Origin: Marinobacter salarius
Lineage (GTDB): Bacteria; Pseudomonadota; Gammaproteobacteria; Pseudomonadales; Oleiphilaceae
Direction of reading: 5' to 3'
Assembly (NCBI GenBank): GCA_000831005.1
Contig: CP007152.1
Location: 4,278,001 to 4,342,000, forward strand
Length of the DNA stretch: 64,000 bases
Below are positions 55,694-64,000 of this stretch, piece after piece (positions within the stretch are counted from its first letter, which is position 1; the number at the start of each line of letters is the position of its first letter). Made by a program: the position numbers and the translations under genes. The notes beneath the pieces were generated by a model, which saw only the letters and a program-made list of their open reading frames with translations, was not told the origin of the DNA and ran no database searches.

Positions 55694-57339
55694 ATGGACT
55701 TATTTGATAATCCTTTTAAAGCGCTTGGCGCAACACCCAGAGATGACCGCCGCCGAATCATGGAGTTGGCGGATGAGGGCGCTTTATTGCTAGACCCCCA
55801 AGAATGTTCTGAGGCCCGCTCTATTCTTACGATGCCGAGAAAGCGCTTGGAAGCGGAGTTAGCCTGGCTGCCCGGGCTTGGACCCAAAAAAGCTTCAGAG
55901 GTACTGGCGGCCGTTGAGAGCAAACCCAACGATCTTTTCTCTTTGGAGGGTATTCTTCCGATCGCCCGTTGTAACGCAGTCGGTGCTGCGTTAGCTCGAT
56001 CCAATCTTACGGAACCTCGCGCTGTATCTGACTGGCTACTCGAGCTTGGTTGGGCGTTTGAAGATGTAGAGCCCGAATCACTTCGTCGCGTCATTAATGA
56101 AGAACGTGTCGTTTCGGGCTTCGCAGAAATCACTGATCTTTCTATTGTTGAATCAGGAATTGCGGAAAGAAGGCGCTACTACCGTCAGGTAATGAAAAGT
56201 GCTTTGGGCAAGATGGAGTCCCTTGATCTTGTGACAGCCATTACTTTGACAGTAGAGAAAGCAACTGAACTTGGCGAGGTTTCGGGGCCAAAACTGCTTG
56301 CTGATCTTGTCGAATCATTTGAGGTCGAAGCTCAAGAGTTTTTGGAGCGGGAAGGGGAAAATATCAATCTTCTGATAAGCCGAGTAGAGGAAGCTCTCGA
56401 CCTTGAACTGGCAGACGCTGACCTGGAGCCCATAATTGAGCGGCTCTGTCAGGTTACACGGAACTGGGATCTCGTTGCCCAGCCGATTCAGGTGGTTCAA
56501 AAAAGCCGTGGCCTGCCTCATGAGGCCAGTCAGGACATAGCTTATTCTGTGCGAGCCCTCGCCGTTACGCTGAATAATGATTTTGCAAAACTTGAATTGG
56601 CCAAAAAGCTTACTGAGATGCTTCGAGAGGTCTTCGCTGAGGTGGTCGATGTTGCAGATAGAGTTGCTGAGGATGCAGGAGCCCTCGATGATCTTGCGGA
56701 GCAACGGGAGAGACTGGTTGAAGATGCTGCGCGACAAGAGGAAGAGTGGCAAAGAGAAATCACCTATGAGGCCGAAGTTGGGCTCTGTTCAAAAATAAGC
56801 TCCGAATTTCACCAGAGGGTATCGAGTGGAAAGGAAGGCGCATTCCTCTTGATGATGTAACCGGGGTTCGCTGGGGAGGAATCAGTCGTTCAGTTAATGG
56901 CATCCCCTCAGGAACTACCTATACCATCATGATCTTTAGCAAATCTCAGAGTATGGACATTGAACTGAAAAATCAGGCTATTTACTCGAGCTTGGTCGAT
57001 CGTTTATGGCGGTCTGTAGGTGTTCGGCTCTTGACCGAATTTCTCGATAGTCTCCGAACTGGGCAGAAATTCCGGTTTGGTCCACTGGTAGTAAGTGACT
57101 TTGGCGTGGAATTAACCAGGCGGGGAATATTGTCGAAAGGGAGCGCTCAGTTTTGCAAATGGGACGAGCTTTTGACCGGGACCGCTGACGGAGCTTTCCA
57201 TATTGGCCATAAAGACGATGAAAAATTGGCGGCAGGCTTGTCGTATCTTGACGTCAATAACGTTCATATTCTTCAGGGAGCGATGAGCATCTTGTGGAAA
57301 AGCGGGGGCGAGCGACTTAGCAGTATCTTGAACTCATGA
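55694..57339 (+). CDS. Degenerate J-domain/PH-like protein (apparent frameshift)
   Basis: About 548 aa after repair. The N-terminus FDNPFKALGATPRDDRRRIMELADEGALLLD...EARSILTMPRKRLEAEL has the layout of a J-domain (first two helices and DPxKR-type end) but no HPD motif. A long helical middle follows. The C-terminus LFKNKLRISPEGIEWKGRRIPLDDVTGVRWGG looks like a PH-type domain. The frame breaks at ~56783; adding one G (EVG-ALFKNKLRI) joins both parts. It may be the Hsp70 partner or adaptor. The ATG lies 2 nt after the ATPase stop. Confidence 0.72.
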
Positions 57340-57358
57340 GTCAGAAGGTGAAGTAACG

Positions 57359-58378
57359 ATGGCTGCCGGCAGGAAGGGAAGCAGAGGTTTTTCAGGGTTA
57401 GTGGATCTTGTTTCTGATCTAAGTGATCTAAGGCCGCTTGATGAATTGCAGAAGCAAGAAATAACCGAAACGCCGCCTGACACGCAGATAAGTGAGCGGG
57501 AGCCGAAGAGTAATCAGAATCAGACCCCTGCTAGGACCTCATCTGAAAGCTCGGCTGGCATGGGTGGAGATACACAGTTTGTGCTTTGGACCTTGGCAAT
57601 CGTTTTTTTGGTGATTCTCTACGCGGGATCCCAGAGTTCTGACCAAGAGTCTTCGATTTACTCAGCTGATTCTGACGCCAGCACCAATTCAGGCTATGAG
57701 GGAGCAGGAAACAATAACGACATTGAATCTGACTTCTCGGACTTATCTTCTGACGATTTAAATTCTGACTCTACGGTAGAAACTCAATTGGCAGCTTCAA
57801 ATGGCTCCGAACCAAGTCGCTATGATGATGTATTGCTGCAATACATAAAGCCTTCGGTGGGTACCAATAACGTCCTTTCTATCGCTGAGATTCGTTGGTG
57901 TGTGAGGGGGGGCATGGAAATCGAAGCGATGCGGGGTGTATTCAGTTCAAACGACGGCGTAGACAAGTTCAATGCGATTGTTGATGACTACAACCGCCGT
58001 TGTGGAAGTTACAGGTATCGGGAGGGAAATCTGGGACTTGCGCAGCGTCAAGTTGAGGAGTGGAGGGTTGCAATAGAAAATGAAGCAAAGGACAAAGCAC
58101 GACAAATGGATCAGATTGCTTCTACGTCGACCACTGCTCCGTCATCGTCTCTCTCTGGAGATACCGGTCCCAGCAAAGCCATGGTTAAAGAAGTGCAGAT
58201 GTTGTTGAGAGTGCTTAGATTTGGTCCTGGCGTAGCGGATGGAATTATGGGGCCAAGAACTGAAGAAGCAGTAAGAGCGTTTCAGCGCTCAAAAGGAATG
58301 CACGCGACCGGTCAAATCAATTCGTTTTTATTACAAGATCTGAGACAAGAATATAGGAGGAAGTACCCCTCGCAATAA
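57359..58378 (+). CDS. Single-pass membrane protein with C-terminal peptidoglycan-binding domain
   Basis: 339 aa. A cytoplasmic N-terminus (~75 residues), one membrane helix (FVLWTLAIVFLVILYAG), a long Ser/Asp-rich linker, a middle domain with two cysteines (IRWCVRGG, YNRRCGSYRYREGN), and a PG_binding_1-like end (VKEVQMLLRVLRFGPGVADGIMGPRTEEAVRAFQRSKGM). This places the end of the chaperone operon at the cell envelope. GAAGGTG ribosome site; last gene of the five-gene operon. Confidence 0.85.
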   Translation: MAAGRKGSRGFSGLVDLVSDLSDLRPLDELQKQEITETPPDTQISEREPKSNQNQTPARTSSESSAGMGGDTQFVLWTLAIVFLVILYAGSQSSDQESSIYSADSDASTNSGYEGAGNNNDIESDFSDLSSDDLNSDSTVETQLAASNGSEPSRYDDVLLQYIKPSVGTNNVLSIAEIRWCVRGGMEIEAMRGVFSSNDGVDKFNAIVDDYNRRCGSYRYREGNLGLAQRQVEEWRVAIENEAKDKARQMDQIASTSTTAPSSSLSGDTGPSKAMVKEVQMLLRVLRFGPGVADGIMGPRTEEAVRAFQRSKGMHATGQINSFLLQDLRQEYRRKYPSQ

Positions 58379-58425
58379 GACCTACTTCCCTCTGGCTTAC
58401 CCGTTTTCAACTTATTAACGTTCAG

Positions 58426-58503
58426 GAGCCGGATTTTTCCAACTCTGGGTGGACCTAATACGGGGTCAGGGTCAATGAGCCGGGTTTCTCAACTCTGGGT
58501 GGA
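58426..58503 (+). repeat. Imperfect ~27-bp direct repeat
   Basis: GAGCCGGATTTTTCC-AACTCTGGGTGGA (58426-58453) and GAGCCGGGTTTCTC-AACTCTGGGTGGA (58477-58503), with CGGGGTCAGGGTC between them. Looks like duplicated end sequence of a small mobile or REP-like element at the border between the two accessory modules. Confidence 0.65.
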
Positions 58504-58591
58504 TTACCGAACTAACGACCATTAAGTGCCAGAATTTTTAGAGAAACCGAAAGCATTCTTTTTTCGGCGGAGGAGATAACAGGAGGAACTA

Positions 58592-59209
58592 TTGGACGTG
58601 GATATTTTCAACAAATTTAATAGAAAGGATATACAAGATCGTCAGATCGACACACTGATAGGTCTAAGCAAAGGAGTTTCAGCTGACGGCAATGTAAATC
58701 AAGCTGAAGCTGAGTTCTTGATGAGTTGGCTTGTTCAGAGTAGGCAATCCACCGATAACCCCATTATCATTAATTTGCTCCAAAGAGTCTCAGCAATGCT
58801 CGAGGACGGAGTTCTGGATCGCGAAGAATCCGTCGAGCTACTAGAGATCCTTCAGAAGATCTCGGGCGACACTTCTGAGATTGGTGAATTAGCCAAAACG
58901 TCTTCATTACCCGTTAATGACCCCTTGCCTGAGATCGAATTTAACGGAAGTTCTTTCCTTTTCACGGGAACATGCGCGTTTGGAACCAGGAAGCAATGCC
59001 ATGAAGCAACGGAGTCGCTCGGCGGGACCATTGCGAAGGGTGTTAATAAAAATCTGAACTACCTTGTTCTCGGCACTTATGTGACGGACAGTTGGGCCCA
59101 TGAAACTTTTGGTCGGAAAATTGAGAAAGCAATCGAGTATAGAGAGAAGGGCTTACCCGTTGTGATCCTTACTGAGGAGCATTGGCTTTGCTCTGGCGGG
59201 TTGGGCTGA
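58592..59209 (+). CDS. TerB-like plus BRCT-domain protein
   Basis: 205 aa. Residues ~15-95 form a TerB-like helical domain (DTLIGLSKGVSADGNVNQAEAEFLMSWL, AMLEDGVLDREESVELLEIL). Residues ~110-205 are a BRCT domain (SSFLFTGTCAFGTRKQCHEATESLGGTIAKGVNKNLNYLVLG, ending in the conserved Trp of EEHWL). BRCT domains bind DNA ends or partner proteins. The start is a TTG 5 nt after AGGAGG. It converges on the helicase operon, which also encodes TerB domains. Confidence 0.88.
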   Translation: MDVDIFNKFNRKDIQDRQIDTLIGLSKGVSADGNVNQAEAEFLMSWLVQSRQSTDNPIIINLLQRVSAMLEDGVLDREESVELLEILQKISGDTSEIGELAKTSSLPVNDPLPEIEFNGSSFLFTGTCAFGTRKQCHEATESLGGTIAKGVNKNLNYLVLGTYVTDSWAHETFGRKIEKAIEYREKGLPVVILTEEHWLCSGGLG

Positions 59210-59223
59210 GCATTCCTGCCCCA

Positions 59224-61419
59224 TTATTCGAGTGCGGTCAGTAGCCAATCTTCCGTGCCATCGACATCAAACATACGTCGCCCAAAACCCTCCGTAAGCA
59301 AATCCTCGGGTAATAGCTCATCAAATTTTTCTATATGTTTCTCCGGTACTGTTTCCGCAAGCTCCGAATCGGAGGGCAAACCGGAGTGGAGCACACTCCT
59401 CAGAGAGCTGATGACTGAATCGGAAGTGGTCTTTTGCACTTCAATTACTCCCGCGAAATGACTGGCACGGAACCCCTTCATCAGAAGAATAGCGGAGAGG
59501 GTGTTCACGATCTTATCTCCGCGCCACGGAAATATATAGGCGTGGCCCTCTTGCTCAATCACAGACCTTTTCCGAAGCTCAGCGCGCTCAAAAAACTCGA
59601 CGCCCTCCCGAAACAACTCCTTTGCCTCTGTGTCTGCATAATCGACCATCCCACTGGCAGTGCTGATTCGATAGTCACCAGATTTATAAATGGAGAGCAT
59701 TTCCTTTCTGACAAGGTCATGGATACCCAGGCCTTCACCGCCAAATTTAGGAGGTTTGCCCCCCTTTGTTTTTTCGACGTAGATAACTTTACTATCCGTA
59801 TCGACATCGATGACCTTCCAGCGTCTACCGGCAAAAATAATGTGTTGATTGGGGAGAATCATAGCGTCGACGGGCAGCTGACCGATTGTCTTTGCACCAT
59901 TTACCACCCGGAACTCATCAGGAGTCTTGAACACCGCATAGAAGGTGTATTGGTTTACGAGGCGCTCACCCTCAACACCAAGTACGAGTTCTCCGCTACC
60001 AAGCTGAGTAATACAATCCTTGCCGCCGAGATGGCGCAGAAGTGACATGAATTGTGAAGCAGAAATCTGTTGAAACGGGCCTTGGCGACATAGAAGGGCA
60101 AAAAGTTGATCTGCACGAATTCCTCCCCACTGCGCAACTGTCGCAAGAACCTGGTGAACGAGCGTCGAAAAGTGAAATTGAGTGGTATCCGCCGGCTCGA
60201 ACCATTTATCGGCAATAAGTAGCCGAATCATTGCCATCGACTGGACAAGTTCCATTCGCAACTTATCGTTGGGGCTTGATTCGGCCTTAAGTTCGTTTTC
60301 AGCAATCAGCATTCTCAGAATGGCGGGGCCGCCTCTTCTTCCTGAGCGGCCCATACGTTGACGCAAACTTGATACAGAGTGGGGAGCTGTCACTTGTATC
60401 ACCGAGTTCACCTTCCCAATATCGATCCCTAGCTCCAAGGTCATTGTGCAAATCGCAGTGGTGGGCAAGGTATCTTTCTGTAGGCGAGACTCGAGCCCTT
60501 CTCGAAGTTCTCTAGACAAAGACCCGTGATGCGGAAAGAACTCATTTGGAACTACAGCGCTTTCGGAGAAGTCGCTTAGTCGAGCTGCGATGGCTTCTGT
60601 TCGTTGTCGACTGTTCGCAAAAACCAAGTGAGAGCCGCCTCTGCAAAGAGTGTAAAGTTCCTCACAGATTCGGTATTCCGCAGGCGTCCGAGGATCGTTT
60701 GGCTTAAGGTCGATCGGATCACGATATCCCTTAACCTGCATTTTGAGCGTTGCCTGGCTCTGAGAATTAGTAATCGTGACACAGGACATAGTGCCATTCG
60801 GGCGCAAGGAAGCCGGAACAGATTCCAGGTTTCCGAGAGTCGCACTAAGGGCAACCCTTGGAATTGGATTTCCCATACGACCAAGCATGTGTTCCAAACG
60901 ATTGAGCAGGGATAAAAGCTGCTGGCCGCGCTCAGTGCCGATGAACGCGTGAAATTCGTCGATTACAATATATTGCGTGTGAGCGAAAGCCTGGCGACAC
61001 CATCCAGCATGCTTAATAAGCATTGCTTCCAAAGATTCGGGCGTGATCAAAAGGATGCCAGAAGGAGTCTTCCGAGCACGATTCTTCAAACCTTGCGGAG
61101 CGTCTCCATGCCAAGGGGTGACGGGCATTTCCATCATATCGCAAAGGATGTCCAAACGACGGTACTGATCGTTAATCAACGCTTTAAGTGGACTCAGGTA
61201 GAGGATGCCGAAGCCCTCTTCTTGATTCGCTACGGCTGTCATAGCGGGCAGGAAGAACGCCTCCGTTTTACCCGCTGCGGTTGTAGCGCTGATCAGGACA
61301 TCTGTATTTCCGGACAGAACTGGGTCAACGGCCTTTTTTTGGATCTCTCTCAGATCGGGCCAGCCTTGTTTGAAGATCCATTTCTGAATTCGTCTGTCCA
61401 GTTTCTGATATTCGTCCAT
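59224..61419 (-). CDS. Lhr-like superfamily 2 DExH helicase
   Basis: 731 aa. Motif I ATTAAGKTE (~45-53), motif II VIDEFHAF (DEFH, 154-157), motif III ALSATLGN, motif VI RMGRSGRRGGP, then an Lhr-type winged helix and beta region (VDAMILPNQHIIFAGRRWKVIDVD). Shorter than full-length Lhr (~1500 aa), close to Lhr-core size. The start overlaps the upstream ATPase stop by 1 nt. Probably unwinds or remodels DNA as part of a defence or repair module. Confidence 0.93.
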   Translation of the reverse strand: MDEYQKLDRRIQKWIFKQGWPDLREIQKKAVDPVLSGNTDVLISATTAAGKTEAFFLPAMTAVANQEEGFGILYLSPLKALINDQYRRLDILCDMMEMPVTPWHGDAPQGLKNRARKTPSGILLITPESLEAMLIKHAGWCRQAFAHTQYIVIDEFHAFIGTERGQQLLSLLNRLEHMLGRMGNPIPRVALSATLGNLESVPASLRPNGTMSCVTITNSQSQATLKMQVKGYRDPIDLKPNDPRTPAEYRICEELYTLCRGGSHLVFANSRQRTEAIAARLSDFSESAVVPNEFFPHHGSLSRELREGLESRLQKDTLPTTAICTMTLELGIDIGKVNSVIQVTAPHSVSSLRQRMGRSGRRGGPAILRMLIAENELKAESSPNDKLRMELVQSMAMIRLLIADKWFEPADTTQFHFSTLVHQVLATVAQWGGIRADQLFALLCRQGPFQQISASQFMSLLRHLGGKDCITQLGSGELVLGVEGERLVNQYTFYAVFKTPDEFRVVNGAKTIGQLPVDAMILPNQHIIFAGRRWKVIDVDTDSKVIYVEKTKGGKPPKFGGEGLGIHDLVRKEMLSIYKSGDYRISTASGMVDYADTEAKELFREGVEFFERAELRKRSVIEQEGHAYIFPWRGDKIVNTLSAILLMKGFRASHFAGVIEVQKTTSDSVISSLRSVLHSGLPSDSELAETVPEKHIEKFDELLPEDLLTEGFGRRMFDVDGTEDWLLTALE

Positions 61420-62761
61420 TAAATTTTGAATCCGGCAAGTCCATCATCATTTGACGGAGGATCCTGCGAATCCTGAGCCCCTTCATTCACATCGATCTCG
61501 GTATCCACATCGCTAGGCAGATCAGGCTCAAGCTCGATATTGGCTACCAGATCCGACCACTGTATCTGTGGGTTCTGGTCCACAATCGACAGCATGTCCA
61601 GGAACGCTTTTATGATGCTTCGTGGTGTCCTGAAGTAAGACTCGCCAATGTTCTGATGACAATGATTCAGAAATGATTCAAGGGCATCGTCCGGAACGAG
61701 ATATTGTTCCTGGTCCCCGCTGGCGAATACATGCCGCAGGTTTCGGAGAAGAATATATAACTCTTCCGGGGTCAGGCTTGCGAGATGCAGGGCAGGGGAT
61801 GAATAGTCTGTCACACCGGCTCGCTGAGCGAAGCTGTTTTCAGCTAGCTCGATTGAAGAGCTTCATAACTATAGAGTCCTTTTCGTGGATCCAAAAGGAA
61901 CTCGGGCGTGCCCCCGAGCAGAAAGCCGAGCCCCTCAACAGAGCCCTGCAAGCAATCATTAAGCATCCTGAGAATTTGCTCGTAGTTCGAAGTTCGAGCT
62001 TGGGTAGAATTTAATTTGTAGAGATTAACCATCTCATCGAGGTTCACCAAGAGCCCGCTATATCCAGCCTGCTGAACGAACAGGCCCATCAATTTAAGCG
62101 AGTCATAGAAACTGGAGTCATCAATGATTGTTCGGACGCCAAGATCACGGCGGGCATCCGTTTTGGTGGAGTACTCACCTCTCAACCATCGAATAGCATT
62201 TGTCTTTAAATCATCGTTACCCTGTTCATGGCCGTTCCAATACGCTTCGACAACAGACGCAAAATCATAACCACCAACCATTTCAGAAAGTTTCGCCAGC
62301 TTCTCATGAATTACGTCATTCACTGACTCATTCTTAGCGGATGCCTCTTTTCGAGCTTGCGTGACGAAGCGCTCGACAACGCTTGTCAGAGCGTTCCCAT
62401 CAGGCTTGTTTCGGGTCGACATGTTCCGCATGAGTTCCGAATATAAGTTGCGTGCCTGGCCCGATGACGCATGGATTCGCCGATCTGGTGACAGATCAGC
62501 GTTCACCGACACCATTTTCCGTTCCAAGGCGATGCTTCGCACAACACTTAGGAAAAAGGTCTTGCCTGAGCCGTACTCCCCAATGATTAAACGAAAAGCG
62601 GAACCGCCATCAGTAACTCGCTCAATATCGCGGTACAGAGCCTTTATTTCGTTTACTCGCCCGACTTGAATATGCTGGATTCCGACCTTTGGCGTTACCC
62701 CTGATTTGAGCGATTGGATAATCGAATCTCGTTCCTTGGGCCTGATACGTTTATCACTCAT
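61419..62761 (-). CDS. BREX-type ATP-binding protein, DUF2791 (apparent frameshift)
   Basis: About 447 aa after repair. Walker A LIIGEYGSGKTFFL (~60-73) and a Walker B-like LLVNLDEMVNLY; the C-terminal part has LASLTPEELYILLRNLRHVFA and YFRTPRSIIKAFLDML, typical of DUF2791/BREX-system ATP-binding proteins. The frame breaks at ~61852; adding one base (EALQS-x-LAENSFAQRAG) joins the parts. It lies between the TerB protein and helicase genes. No other BREX genes (pglX, pglZ, brxL) are seen. Confidence 0.9.
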
Positions 62762-62767
62762 GAGCAA

Positions 62768-64000
62768 TTATTCCTTAACGGTTTGTTCGATGTCTTCGGC
62801 CACATCAAGCATGACGTAAATGTCGCCATCGTCTTCCAGAACTGGTTCATCCAATACCTCAAACGACCAATCGTTGATCGTCTCAAGGGCTCCGTCCACC
62901 ATCAGCCCTAGCCCATTGCACATCGACTCAAGTTCTGTGCGGCTCCATTTCTCTTGGGTGATCAGTTTCTCAAACAGCTTTCGATGCGCTGGATCCAGTC
63001 CGTGATCATCATCCACAGGCAAATCCTCTTTTGCGGATTCCGGCTCAGTTACCGTTGATTCCTCCTCATCAGACTCTGTAAAAATGGAGCCGAGAATGCT
63101 CTGCACATCCTTTGTCTCTGATTCATGCAGCGCCAAAACACTCGCATTAAGCTCGAAGCCGACAGCTTTTGGAGAAGTGAAAGCGGCTGGGCTCTCCGGC
63201 GCTCTAGCGGTTGTTAAGCCATGAATATCACTGGAGACCAATGCCTTATCCAACCCAAGGCTAGTGTAGAGTTTTTCCATCTGCCTAATTTCATCCGGAC
63301 TGATTCTGCCGTCCGCCAGAGCGACACTGACCAGAATCTTACTAATACCGTGTTTCCCATCCTGACTAAGATTCTCAATCTGCTTCTTCAAACTGGCGGT
63401 GTTCTGCGGTGAACTCAGCCGCCAGGTGAGGTAAGCATGTAGGCTTGCTTTAGCCGGTTCCGTTAGCCCCGGACGGTTATTAATGAGATTCTCTAAAACA
63501 CTAACCTCGGCCTCATGCACGTGATCATCGATTTTCGCAACCATGGCACCGAGTCTAAGGGCCATGCCCACCTCATTAAATGTGTCACTGGGTTCTTCTA
63601 ACTGTTTATGGCCACCAGAAAACAAAACCACGTTACCAGTAGGTTGAGGCTTGGCATGATGAAAGCGTGGGTCTGGGGCTATGCCGAAACCCGTTCTGTC
63701 CAGAACACCTTGTAAAACCTCAACCTCCTTTTTGTTTACCTTCTCGGCTGGCGTGTCGGATAGCTGCGCCCAAAGCTCCTGGAAGGACACCAAACCTTTG
63801 TTGTCAGCTATGACCCTTTCTGACCAATCTGAGAATGATGATAGGAGATCGGAGTTGGATGAGTCTGATATCTCCTCAGGTAGTAGGAGCACGGCCTCAA
63901 TATCATCCCGAGAGTTTCCCTCCTTTCCCAAATAACGACTGTATGAGTCGAGCTTTTCGGAGGCCTGTTCCGCAACTTTTATAAGCTTATTCGCCACGGA
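62768..64000 (-). CDS. TerB/TerB-C domain protein, 5' end outside window
   Basis: At least 410 residues; the frame is open to the window edge. A TerB domain lies around FNEVGMALRLGAMVAKIDDHVHEAEVSVLENLI...ILVSVALADGRISPDEIRQMEKLY. An acidic linker follows, then a TerB-C-like domain (DPAHRKLFEKLITQEKWSRTELESMCNGLGLMVDGALETINDW). TerB domains bind metal and act as hubs in Ter stress/defence systems. The ATPase gene begins 6 nt after its stop. Confidence 0.88.
   Translation of the reverse strand, partial: SVANKLIKVAEQASEKLDSYSRYLGKEGNSRDDIEAVLLLPEEISDSSNSDLLSSFSDWSERVIADNKGLVSFQELWAQLSDTPAEKVNKKEVEVLQGVLDRTGFGIAPDPRFHHAKPQPTGNVVLFSGGHKQLEEPSDTFNEVGMALRLGAMVAKIDDHVHEAEVSVLENLINNRPGLTEPAKASLHAYLTWRLSSPQNTASLKKQIENLSQDGKHGISKILVSVALADGRISPDEIRQMEKLYTSLGLDKALVSSDIHGLTTARAPESPAAFTSPKAVGFELNASVLALHESETKDVQSILGSIFTESDEEESTVTEPESAKEDLPVDDDHGLDPAHRKLFEKLITQEKWSRTELESMCNGLGLMVDGALETINDWSFEVLDEPVLEDDGDIYVMLDVAEDIEQTVKE

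Noticed and set aside
56929-57339. Independent 136-aa gene after the J-like protein
   Set aside because: It is the continuation of the same protein after a one-base break; coding similarity runs through the gap without a new start or ribosome site.
59224-62761. A BREX or DISARM locus
   Set aside because: The ATP-binding protein is BREX-type, but no pglX methylase, pglZ, brxL or DrmA/B partners are present in the window.
1-64000. CRISPR arrays, tRNA or rRNA genes
   Set aside because: No regularly spaced repeats with unique spacers, and no cloverleaf with an invariant TTCRA loop, were seen on either strand.

Overview
The window looks like a chromosomal segment of a marine-type gammaproteobacterium, probably Marinobacter or a close relative. 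The glnE-ilvE-LPS-core gene order, the aromatic-degradation operons with sigma-54 promoters, and the moderate base composition fit this. The genus is inference; no rRNA or other taxonomic marker is present.

Layout. (1) 1-2200: 3' part of a Tn3-family transposase, a near-perfect dif-type XerC/XerD site, and three short direct repeats. (2) 2200-4280: a RES-domain (NAD-consuming) protein gene, preceded by the 3' half of a HerA-type ATPase gene fused in frame to the first ~38 codons of a catechol 2,3-dioxygenase gene. (3) 4300-9330, minus strand: a phenol hydroxylase operon dmpKLMNOPQ behind a clear -24/-12 promoter. (4) 9500-11600: shared control region with DmpR-type upstream sites, a second sigma-54 promoter, a short terminated leader, and a PAS chemoreceptor. 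(5) 11950-21500, plus strand: a toluene monooxygenase operon (FadL/TodX-type porin, zinc alcohol dehydrogenase, tmoABCDEF) followed by a dmpR/tbuT-type activator. (6) 21500-28500: patchwork of a TacA/TacT toxin-antitoxin pair, hsdM and mipA remnants, an aldo/keto reductase, a dienelactone-hydrolase-like protein, a TetR regulator, a cupin, and the 3' end of a group II intron. (7) 28500-35100: core genes (CYTH protein, potassium channel, glnE, ilvE, DUF6165). (8) 35150-49200: LPS core/envelope genes, including kdkA, five glycosyltransferase-type genes, an LtaS-like transferase, a two-component system in operon with ArnT-, GtrB- and GtrA-like genes, and a truncated O-antigen ligase next to a truncated lipoprotein. 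(9) 49500-64000: a lipoprotein with propeller-like repeats, then an accessory island. The island has a tight five-gene operon (GrpE-like, Hsp70, AAA+ ATPase, degenerate-J/PH-like protein, membrane protein with peptidoglycan-binding domain) and a facing module (TerB-BRCT protein; TerB/TerB-C protein, BREX-type ATP-binding protein, Lhr-like helicase).

How it works together. Toluene enters through the porin and is hydroxylated by the four-component monooxygenase to cresol. Phenol hydroxylase then makes (methyl)catechol. The regulator gene, three sigma-54 promoters, repeated upstream-activator-like sites and AACAACAA leader motifs suggest one aromatic-induced, catabolite-repressed regulon that includes a chemoreceptor. 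The meta-cleavage step is missing here: only the 5' stub of the dioxygenase gene remains.

Data-quality warning. About fifteen genes, including glnE, carry an apparent single-base deletion. Each is repaired by adding back one base to a short homopolymer, and restored lengths match family lengths. This looks like consensus error in the assembly rather than decay. The hsdM fragment, with two nonsense substitutions, is by contrast a true remnant.
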